DNA of 14,656 bases from Thermoplasmata archaeon (lineage in GTDB: Archaea; Thermoplasmatota; Thermoplasmata; Thermoplasmatales; Thermoplasmataceae): contig JAKAUD010000060.1 of the NCBI GenBank assembly GCA_021827885.1, forward strand, positions 1 through 14,656. Direction: 5' to 3'. Under the pieces are notes generated by a model. It searched no databases. It saw only the letters and a program-made list of their open reading frames with translations, and was not told the DNA's origin. Shown here one piece after another: positions 8,192-13,691 of the stretch; position 1 is the first letter of the stretch; each line of letters opens with the position of its first letter. The position numbers were made by a program, and so were the translations under genes.

Positions 8192-9791
8192 AGAGTCTCC
8201 GATCAATCACACTATGTTCATTGAAACCTGTTGAAATGAGAGTTACTGGAGTTTCTGTTACGCGCTCTACCTCCTCAATAAAATTTAATGTATCGTGAGT
8301 AAGCTGCTCATAACGCATAGCTTCAACGTTGTTCTTACTAATGTAGTCCGTAAAGGTAAGAGCAATATCAGTAGCTCCATTAAGAACCGCTGCTTTGTGA
8401 ATATTTTCCCATTCAAATTCGCCAATCCTCCTTTGTTTTTTAGTAGTTGATGTTTTCTCCGCTTTTAGGAGAACTCCAACGTCATATCCCGACCTTTCGG
8501 CAATATCATTCCAAGTGAGTTCCTGCAATGGCCCAGATGTACCATTTGGAGGGTTTTGCACCCTTATTGAGATCGGAATACACACCATTATGACTCTGCG
8601 TACCCTCTTTGGTGCTATACCCGCCTCTGAAAGACACGCAGATACGGTTGTGTCTCTGGAAGTAACATTTGGGTAAAATCCATGATAAAGACTAAGCCCG
8701 GTTCCTTGTGTACCTTCCAGTAAAATTCTCTTATTCTCCTTGTAGGCTTTTTCCAAAATTTTCAGGGTAGAACAAACGTAAGCTGATAATTCCTTTGAGT
8801 CCTTGGCCAATATTACTTTCTTATCACGTTCTGTAATGCGCCTCGCAGTTGCAGATCCGACTCCCTGGCCAGTAGAGCCTATCTTAGCGACAAGAGATTC
8901 CTCATTTCTCTTGTCTTGTTCATTGATTACCATAGCATTGTCATCAATGAATAATCTTCTTTTGTCAATTTCATGCTCTTGAATTTCACATAATAATTTA
9001 TTAGGATTAATTACGGCACCTGGCCCAACCAACAATTTCGCAACTTTGTTCACTCTTGAACCAGATGGTATTTGATGAAATATGTGCTTAGACTTACTGT
9101 CGTAAACAGAGTGACCTGCATTTGGTCCACCTACCCGTACCAAAATATCATACTCATTTGCGAGATAGGCTGCTATTTGTCCCTTACCCTCACTTCCGTA
9201 TTGCCCACCAATAATGACATCAACGTATCCTCTTCCAGTCCCAACTGGCGTATCTACATAACAGATTGCCCTCGTAAGTACATCTCCTTCTGTGGACCTC
9301 TTAGTATCAATAACAAGATCCGCGATATTGGCAAGGTCCTCGATCTGTCTTTCTGTTTGATTTTGCTTAATGTTACTATATTCTGATTCCTTATCTAGGA
9401 TTCCATTTCTACGTGATTTGAATCTGTTTTTAAGTTCATTTTTAGGTGCAGTCAGATGGATATGGGTTACATGTGGCCCAAAGTAGTCCTTTAGGTATTC
9501 AATCTGTTCTTTAATCCTTGCAGAATCGACTATTACTCCGTGAGCATTTTTTTGCTGTTTCAGCCAGCTATTCAACTCATCTAGAACCCACTTACCCCCA
9601 GTTTCCCTATCTAGTTTATCGCCCTCATCCTGCAAGATTCGCCTATCGATTTGCTTTTCTCGGCCTATTTTATCCTTTAATATTTCACTGGTTTTGAATG
9701 TTTTCATCTCATAATGTTTAGACAGCCCTTTAGACAAGGTTGTTTTTCCAGAAGAAATTTGCCCTGATAAAATCACGATTCGTGTTATCAC
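8187..9791 (-). CDS. Nucleotide kinase fused to PurZ-like adenylosuccinate synthetase homologue
   Basis: A 534-residue fusion. Residues 1 to about 165 form a P-loop nucleotide kinase: Walker A GQISSGKT (10-17), the lid-like NRFKSRRNG near 122-130 and VDSARIKEQIEYL near 88-100, as in adenylate-kinase/dephospho-CoA-kinase relatives and viral dNMP kinases. Residues from about 188 form a complete PurA-type domain: GGQYGSEGKGQ (195-205), GGPNAGHS (221-228), IGSTGQGVG (304-312), EGTQGTGL (359-366), TSRDTT (377-382), QRRIG (453-457) and the closing ISTG. PurA normally has GDEGKGK; here the catalytic Asp is Ser200 (codon AGT at 9192-9194), the change known in phage PurZ. The Lys that reads guanine of GTP in the TKLD motif is Phe480. 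This suggests a dGMP/GMP-type substrate and a cosubstrate other than GTP, by analogy. Start is GTG; first gene of a three-gene operon. A dedicated housekeeping PurA is unlikely. Specificity is inferred. Confidence 0.88.
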   Translation of the reverse strand: MITRIVILSGQISSGKTTLSKGLSKHYEMKTFKTSEILKDKIGREKQIDRRILQDEGDKLDRETGGKWVLDELNSWLKQQKNAHGVIVDSARIKEQIEYLKDYFGPHVTHIHLTAPKNELKNRFKSRRNGILDKESEYSNIKQNQTERQIEDLANIADLVIDTKRSTEGDVLTRAICYVDTPVGTGRGYVDVIIGGQYGSEGKGQIAAYLANEYDILVRVGGPNAGHSVYDSKSKHIFHQIPSGSRVNKVAKLLVGPGAVINPNKLLCEIQEHEIDKRRLFIDDNAMVINEQDKRNEESLVAKIGSTGQGVGSATARRITERDKKVILAKDSKELSAYVCSTLKILEKAYKENKRILLEGTQGTGLSLYHGFYPNVTSRDTTVSACLSEAGIAPKRVRRVIMVCIPISIRVQNPPNGTSGPLQELTWNDIAERSGYDVGVLLKAEKTSTTKKQRRIGEFEWENIHKAAVLNGATDIALTFTDYISKNNVEAMRYEQLTHDTLNFIEEVERVTETPVTLISTGFNEHSVIDRRLW

Positions 9792-9806
9792 AGAAAAAAT
9801 ACTTGC

Positions 9807-9816
9807 TTTATATATA
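9807..9816 (-). promoter_or_regulatory. TATA box for the kinase-PurZ operon (leaderless)
   Basis: On the minus strand TATATATAAA is centred about 21 bases upstream of the GTG start at 9791. That places transcription initiation at or next to the start codon, as in archaeal leaderless mRNAs. No ribosome site is present before the GTG, which agrees. Confidence 0.65.
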
Positions 9817-9868
9817 TTAATGTTACGGTGTCTTGGAGTGTGTTAAGCAATTCAGAGATGCGACCATT

Positions 9869-10042
9869 TCAATTCACCACAGCATTGATATCCGGAACTC
9901 GATAAAATGAGGAATCTATCTCTACCAGATCGAAGATCTTGGAGTATATCTTTAGGTAGTCTGAGGACTTGGCGCCGGCGGGGTAGAATGGTCCTACCCA
10001 TTGGTTGTAACTCCATCCCGAGCAACCTGTCTTGGTGTCCAT
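9869..10042 (-). pseudogene. DUF72 (YecE-like) protein, N-terminal fragment
   Basis: From ATG at 10042 the minus strand encodes 57 residues, including TGCSGWSYNQWVGPFYPAG and IFDLVEIDSSFYRVP, before TGA at 9869. This is the unmistakable N-terminus of the DUF72 TIM-barrel family (GCSGWSY, then FYP, then VEI-x-S-FYR-x-P). Family members run to about 240-280 residues, so about four fifths are missing. After residue 56 a 5-base insertion-like change shifts the frame; the expected KWSHL can still be read in another frame before homology ends near 9850. The next feature is the promoter of the kinase-PurZ operon. The stump keeps its promoter and start, so it was probably cut when the operon entered or when flanking DNA was deleted. 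Confidence 0.8.
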
Positions 10043-10068
10043 TTCCAGTTCAGAGGATAATTGAAATA

Positions 10069-10080
10069 CTTATTTATAAG
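10069..10080 (-). promoter_or_regulatory. TATA box of the truncated DUF72 gene
   Basis: The minus strand reads CTTATAAATAAG about 30 bases upstream of the ATG at 10042, suitable for a short-leader archaeal promoter. The element is itself nearly palindromic. Confidence 0.45.
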
Positions 10081-10095
10081 AATGATTGATAACCC

Positions 10096-10605
10096 CTAGT
10101 AACCTTTTATTTGACTTAACCCTAGTGTTGTTTGATTCGTGTCCTTTGCTTCGTCATCATTTTTAGTAGCCTGTGCTTTAGCATTACTTTCCTTGACCAT
10201 TTGTTCGCCTTTCTTTATCAGCCCTTCCATTTCTGCTATACCTTTCTTGGTCACAATCAATGTTTTTGTTCCATCTTCTAAGGGGTTCCCTTCCATGAAG
10301 TATCCTTTACGGAAGTTCTCATAAATGGTATCTGAGAAATTTTTAGGGAAATTCTCTCTAGCATCAATGTATCCTGATTTTATATTCTCTCTCGTTAACG
10401 GCGTTTTTTTCTGGCGAAATTCTAGGAAATAAGCTATTGCTAGTGTCTTGCTATAATATCCTTTAATAAATGGTAATTCTAAAAAATCGTACAAAGACTC
10501 TGTGACTTCGGTCTGTAAAGTAGATACACTTTTGTGGTATCCCTCAAGCACTCGTATGCGAGCTTCTAACTCAGCGATTTTTGTATCCTTTTCTTCATCA
10601 TTCAT
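10096..10605 (-). CDS. coiled-coil plus winged-helix-like protein, paralogue B
   Basis: A protein of 169 residues. Residues 1 to about 38 are heptad-rich (IAELEARIRVLEG), predicting a coiled coil. Residues about 45-130 are a compact alpha/beta domain: KTLAIAYFLEFRQ, then a helix, then PKNFSDTIYENFRKGYFMEG, then a strand ending TLIVTKKGIAEME, the layout of a winged helix (helices, then a beta wing with TKKG). The tail from about 135 is charged and low in complexity. It is clearly related to the next gene upstream (shared K-x-LAIAY, a P-x-N segment, and KG-F/Y ME). It overlaps that gene by eight bases (ATGAATGA) and ends the three-gene operon. I do not recognise a named family. DNA binding or regulation of defence genes is only an inference. 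Confidence 0.85.
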   Translation of the reverse strand: MNDEEKDTKIAELEARIRVLEGYHKSVSTLQTEVTESLYDFLELPFIKGYYSKTLAIAYFLEFRQKKTPLTRENIKSGYIDARENFPKNFSDTIYENFRKGYFMEGNPLEDGTKTLIVTKKGIAEMEGLIKKGEQMVKESNAKAQATKNDDEAKDTNQTTLGLSQIKGY

Positions 10606-11080
10606 TTCCTACACTTCCCGATTCTTCCGCGGAAGGCTGCCACTTTTCTGAGGTAGATTGTTGATTATTGGATATCTTCTCGTTTACCGTTTTGATTCCA
10701 CTATTAGTTAATTCCCACGTTTTAAGTTTTGATCCAGCGATTTCGGTTTCCATCAAGAACCCCTTTTGCACATTATTCAATATTGGAAGATTGACGTTTT
10801 CAGGTGCTTGTTCCTTTGCTTCTTTGAAACCGCTTTCCAAGTCCTTTACCGTGAATAGTTTAATGCCTTGCATTATCTCCTTGTAATATGCAATGGCGAG
10901 AACCTTTTCAATATTGTTCCCAGGTTTGAAATTATCAATAAATTCTCTTATCGATAACTTCTTGCTAACAGGGGAAGCTGGCGATACGTTTGCTGAAGAA
11001 TTCAGTTCAGCACTTTCTCTTTCCAGTTCAGCAACACGCTTTTCGAGATCTTCCAATCGTTGTCTTATATCATCATCCAT
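10598..11080 (-). CDS. coiled-coil plus winged-helix-like protein, paralogue A
   Basis: The protein has 160 residues from ATG at 11080, chosen because GGAGGT lies seven bases upstream; an ATG at 11095 would overlap that site. N-terminal residues about 1-30 are a strong coiled coil (RQRLEDLEKRVAELERESAE), followed by a Ser/Ala/Pro linker. The core reads KVLAIAYYKEIMQG, FTVKDLESGFKEAKEQ, PENVNLPILNNVQKGFLME and TWELTNSGIKTV, matching paralogue B domain for domain. This ordered pattern resembles a winged helix in which the QKGFLME helix precedes the wing. The C-terminal 25 residues are polar and probably disordered. It starts one base after the stop of the first operon gene, so the proteins are likely made together. 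Coiled coils on both paralogues suggest a heteromer. Function is unknown. Confidence 0.87.
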   Translation of the reverse strand: MDDDIRQRLEDLEKRVAELERESAELNSSANVSPASPVSKKLSIREFIDNFKPGNNIEKVLAIAYYKEIMQGIKLFTVKDLESGFKEAKEQAPENVNLPILNNVQKGFLMETEIAGSKLKTWELTNSGIKTVNEKISNNQQSTSEKWQPSAEESGSVGNE

Positions 11081-11081
11081 G

Positions 11082-11537
11082 TTATTTACCTCCATTCTGT
11101 TCTAGATCAGATACAGGAAATCCGCTTTTCTTTACCATAGAATTGATAGCCCTCAGTTCACTCTCAACGACATTTAAGGCTATCGCCTGAGAGTTCACTC
11201 TACCCTCCTTTGGACCTTGAACCAACATATTTGCATTTCTTAATTCCATAATTGTAGGCAGCAGTGAACCCTCTTTTAAACCTAACTCTGTCATTAGCTC
11301 CGCATTCTTGACGTATTCAGATCCTGCTAAACCTGCTGTGTGTGCGTAACGTTTGCCTATTAGGTAAAGAACCACTTTGTCTCTAAGAACAAGTCGATCT
11401 TTTACAAACACATCGACCTTACCTTCTTTTGTAATCTTGACCATCTCTTTGGCGAGCGGGAAATTCTTTTCGAGTGCATTCGAATAGTCAGCTATCATCT
11501 CCTTCAGTATCCATTCTCTCAATTTTTCATCCGACAT
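11082..11537 (-). CDS. small winged-helix-like protein, first gene of a three-gene operon
   Basis: A protein of 151 residues from ATG at 11537, with GAGATGAT upstream as ribosome site. The N-terminal half is helical with a KITKEGKVDVFV hairpin. The segment from about 55 reads DKVVLYLIGKRYAHTAGL, then ELMTELGLKEGSLLPTIMEL and RNANMLVQ, then SQAIALNVVESELRAI. The helix-turn-helix followed by a strand and a final helix is typical of small winged-helix DNA-binding or adaptor proteins. I recognise the general look from archaeal accessory regions but cannot give a family name. It opens the operon and ends one base before paralogue A starts. No membrane segment, signal peptide or catalytic motif was seen. 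Confidence 0.85.
   Translation of the reverse strand: MSDEKLREWILKEMIADYSNALEKNFPLAKEMVKITKEGKVDVFVKDRLVLRDKVVLYLIGKRYAHTAGLAGSEYVKNAELMTELGLKEGSLLPTIMELRNANMLVQGPKEGRVNSQAIALNVVESELRAINSMVKKSGFPVSDLEQNGGK
11088..11093 (-). promoter_or_regulatory. strong ribosome binding site GGAGGT deciding the start of paralogue A
   Basis: GGAGGT is encoded by the Gly-Gly codons at the end of the upstream gene and lies seven bases before the ATG at 11080. It argues against the earlier ATG at 11095. Confidence 0.65.
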
Positions 11538-11659
11538 TGTATCATCTCGGTATTATATGGGTAGATATTATACCATTATATTTAATATTTATCTTAGAAC
11601 TTGAGGACTAATAATATATAATATTAGAACTACGTATAACGATTATTATTATAATAGCG
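11538..11659. promoter_or_regulatory. divergent promoter region with imperfect palindrome
   Basis: A very AT-rich 122-base gap separates the minus-strand winged-helix operon from the plus-strand gene at 11660. It holds several TATA-like runs on both strands. CTAATA (11608-11613) and TATTAG (11622-11627) form inverted arms around an AT-only centre, a possible operator shared by both promoters. No protein can be assigned to it. Confidence 0.45.
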
Positions 11660-12181
11660 ATGAATGAAGTGAATTTGAGGAAGCTGGCTGTTGACATAAA
11701 CAGCGCACCGACGATGATGGTGATTACTGTTTGGAATGAAGTGATATGCAAGCCTGCGACGTATCATCCCAGGGAGGGATGGCAGAGGAGCCACATCAGG
11801 TATTACAGGTATGAGGGTCCACTCTCACCGGGGTGGATACTGGTTGAGCAGAAGGGCAGGAGCGAGATGGAGAACAGTCATGGTGTGCACAGGGATGGAG
11901 TGGAGATGGGGGGACACAGCGGAGGGAGCTTCGATCAAACCGTCCGCCCGTATTTGACTGAATACGACTTCATGCAGCCCGAGGAGATGCCGGAATGGAT
12001 GGCTATGCTGTGGGTGAAGTACCAGGAGATGAGGCTGAGAGAGGGGAAGGTTCAGTCTCAGGAATCGATGTCGCTCATGGGCAGGATCAGGATGCTGAGG
12101 GAGAGGATGGGGGATGAGAAGGAGGTGCTGAGGGTGGCGTGGGATGATGGAACAGGGATAGAGGACGTTGAGACCTATTAA
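11660..12181 (+). CDS. hypothetical protein related to the HTH_10-type gene downstream
   Basis: The protein has 173 residues. Its N-terminus (NLRKLAVDINSAPTMMVITV) aligns by eye with that of the frameshifted gene at 12470 (DVKELCDVINKSPTFLSVVT). Both then contain an aromatic segment ending in YRYEGP or WMYHGP. Unlike that gene it has no recognisable C-terminal helix-turn-helix. The middle is rich in Gly, His and Glu, and the last 60 residues (from about PEEMPEWMAMLWVKYQEMRL) look helical and Met/Arg/Glu-rich. GC content and AGG/GAG codon use are clearly higher than in the minus-strand operons to its left, suggesting a different origin or resident chromosomal sequence. Function is unknown. It could be a sensor-type N-domain shared with bacterio-opsin-activator-like regulators. 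Confidence 0.7.
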   Translation: MNEVNLRKLAVDINSAPTMMVITVWNEVICKPATYHPREGWQRSHIRYYRYEGPLSPGWILVEQKGRSEMENSHGVHRDGVEMGGHSGGSFDQTVRPYLTEYDFMQPEEMPEWMAMLWVKYQEMRLREGKVQSQESMSLMGRIRMLRERMGDEKEVLRVAWDDGTGIEDVETY

Positions 12182-12233
12182 ATATGGTTCCGGCCGATGG
12201 CATCGTGTACCATTGGCGGATAGCAGGCATATA

Positions 12234-12424
12234 GGAGATGACGCCGGGGCGATGGTTGGGCAGGCAACCCCCTGGTGATAACTCATCTCTGGCGGTCTTG
12301 CTTGCCGTTGCCAGCCACGGCATTTCTTGCTTCGTCTCGGGTTTCAAACATGGAATGTCAACGTTCCCACATCCGGATTGGTGCTTTCCCCAATCACGCA
12401 AAGATATAGGTCATTCTCCTATAG
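12234..12424. other. hairpin-dense non-coding segment
   Basis: A gene-free stretch of about 290 bases (12182-12469) holds a series of short perfect inverted repeats. GAGATGA/TCATCTC (12235-12241, 12283-12289) encloses GGTTG/CAACC (12254-12258, 12265-12269). These are followed by GCCGT/ACGGC (12304-12308, 12317-12321), GGAATGT/ACGTTCC with one G-T pair (12352-12358, 12361-12367), GATTGG/CCAATC (12376-12381, 12390-12395) and TATAGG/CCTATA (12405-12410, 12418-12423). It could be a structured RNA, the end of a transposon of the IS200/IS605 type with its guide-like RNA, or a chain of terminator hairpins. No tRNA cloverleaf was found. Confidence 0.4.
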
Positions 12425-12469
12425 CATCCAGAGCTGCACCGAACAGAACCCTTATATTTCACCGCCGCA

Positions 12470-12818
12470 ATGTTATGCATGATGGATGTGAAAGAGCTTT
12501 GCGATGTCATCAATAAATCACCAACCTTCCTCTCCGTTGTCACTATCAGCGGCATGATGAGGACTATCTACACCTATGCCGAATACGATCCAGAAACGAA
12601 TGGAGGCAGCGTGTGGATGTACCACGGTCCATATGACATACAAAAAGGGAAGATCCGTTCTTAGATTTTCATATGAGTTGGGATATTACGATATTCCAAG
12701 AAGGACTCGGACCAATGAACTCGCTAAGAAATTCAGTATTGACAAAGAGGCATTTAATGATCATCTGAGGCGGGCTGAAAACCATGTATTTGACGTCATA
12801 TTTCAGAAATCACATTAG
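12470..12818 (+). pseudogene. HTH_10 (bacterio-opsin activator-type) regulator, frameshifted
   Basis: Two overlapping frames make one protein. The first (12470-12664; real start perhaps ATG at 12479, about 25 bases after TTATATTT) gives an N-domain beginning DVKELCDVINKSPTFLSV and ends in TAG. The second frame carries FSYELGYYDIPRRTRTNELA followed by a second helix FSIDKEAFNDHLRRAEN, the classic HTH_10 signature (GYYD-x-PR, then LA, then LRRAE). Removing one G from the CAAAAAGGGA tract (about 12640-12649) joins them into about 112-115 residues (KGRSVLRFSYELG). Full regulators of this type are often about 200 residues, so this is a small member. It may be a pseudogene, a sequencing slip in a homopolymer-like tract, or a +1 programmed frameshift. 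The N-domain is shared with the gene at 11660. Confidence 0.65.
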
Positions 12819-12923
12819 TTGGCAGAGGATGGATTGGCCAGGATGTGACCCCATTTAGATGGTTACTTGAAACATAATCGAAACGTTCACATATTGATTT
12901 AGCATGTGGGAAATGAAGTGGGA

Positions 12924-13160
12924 ATGACTCAAGAGACGGTGATAGACGAAAAGGGTAGAATTGTAATCTCGAAAGATGTCAGAATCTCTCTGGGACTCAA
13001 GAATGGGATGAGAGTAAAACTACACATCGAATCTGATCGACTTATAGTTGAAAAGTCTGTATCCCCAGAAGAATTCCGTACCAAGATGAAGGGATTCATT
13101 AAGAAAAGGTCTAAAGTACCCATAAGTGATCCTATCGATCTTAAGCGAATCTGGGAGTGA
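12924..13160 (+). CDS. vapB: AbrB-type antitoxin (VapB-like)
   Basis: A protein of 78 residues from ATG at 12924, with GTGGGA just upstream (an in-frame GTG at 12906 is possible). The sequence ETVIDEKGRIVISKDVRISL followed by GLKNGMRVKLHIE is a swapped-hairpin SpoVT/AbrB DNA-binding domain (conserved D-x-KGR-I-x-I and the L-G-L-x-x-G-x-x-V segment). The C-terminal tail (SPEEFRTKMKGFIKKRSK, ending near IDLKRIWE) is the part that normally wraps around and blocks the toxin. It would bind and neutralise the PIN-domain toxin encoded eight bases downstream and repress the pair's promoter. It looks intact. Confidence 0.88.
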   Translation: MTQETVIDEKGRIVISKDVRISLGLKNGMRVKLHIESDRLIVEKSVSPEEFRTKMKGFIKKRSKVPISDPIDLKRIWE

Positions 13161-13167
13161 GGCTCCA

Positions 13168-13596
13168 TTGGTCTTATCATATGTAGATGCTAACTACTGG
13201 ATTTACTGGTTTGACGAAAGATTGCCCGAACACGACTCTGTGGACTACGCAATGCAAAAAGCAATTCAGGATGGTGCTGTGGTCAGCACAATAACATTAA
13301 TGGAAGTAGCGCACTATTTTAGAATCATTCAACCCAAGATTTTGAGCGAAAAGATGAAGATGATAACCAATCTCTCCACTCTCAAGTTGATTGATTTTAC
13401 ATCGACCATTATGCAATCTTCAATTAATTTCCTATCTATTTATGCCCGCATGGGTCTGGGCTCAAGAAACTGTGTAATTCTAGCCACTATGAAGGCGGTT
13501 GGATCGGACGTCCTTCTAACTCACGATAAGTCTTTCAAGAAGGTTAAAGATATAAAAATAATTGATGAAATTACACATAGAAAGAACGTCTATTGA
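13168..13596 (+). CDS. vapC: PIN-domain ribonuclease toxin (VapC-like), one acidic residue replaced
   Basis: A protein of 142 residues starting at TTG 13168, preceded by a GGGAGTGAGG ribosome site that overlaps the end of vapB; a longer reading from GTG at 13126 would run through vapB and is unlikely. PIN-domain motifs are visible: YVDANYW with Asp7, TLMEVAHYF with Glu46, SRNCVILATM and LLTHDKSF with Asp120. VapC enzymes are Mg-dependent RNases that cut tRNA or rRNA. The third motif normally has Asp (D-x-x-I-L-A); here it is Asn101 (AAC at 13468-13470), which may lower or abolish activity. The gap after vapB is seven bases, a normal toxin-antitoxin operon. Confidence 0.88.
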   Translation: MVLSYVDANYWIYWFDERLPEHDSVDYAMQKAIQDGAVVSTITLMEVAHYFRIIQPKILSEKMKMITNLSTLKLIDFTSTIMQSSINFLSIYARMGLGSRNCVILATMKAVGSDVLLTHDKSFKKVKDIKIIDEITHRKNVY

Positions 13597-13691
13597 TAAT
13601 TCGGTTAAAATAGACCAGTCAGGATTTGATTAATGTTTTAAGCGAACACTCTTGATAGGAACTGTTAACGCTTTTGACGATATCCTCATCC

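Noticed and set aside
8187..9791. Complete 2-aminoadenine (Z) genome pathway
   Set aside because: Only a PurZ-like synthetase and a kinase are visible. No DatZ-type HD phosphohydrolase, MazZ-type pyrophosphatase, Z polymerase or PurB is present in this window.
9907..10089. Plus-strand open frame of 60 codons in the gap before the winged-helix operon
   Set aside because: It is the shadow of the DUF72 fragment on the minus strand, which matches a known family clearly.
11825..12401. Long minus-strand frames opposite the gene at 11660 and the hairpin region
   Set aside because: Their peptides are Pro/His/Ser-rich and low in complexity, as expected for antisense of a GC-rich gene. I considered a TnpB tail near 12190-12401 but saw no zinc-finger or DRD motif.
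12182..12469. tRNA gene or CRISPR array
   Set aside because: Hairpins are present, but no cloverleaf with a TTCGAAT-type arm and no regularly spaced direct repeats were found here or elsewhere in the window.
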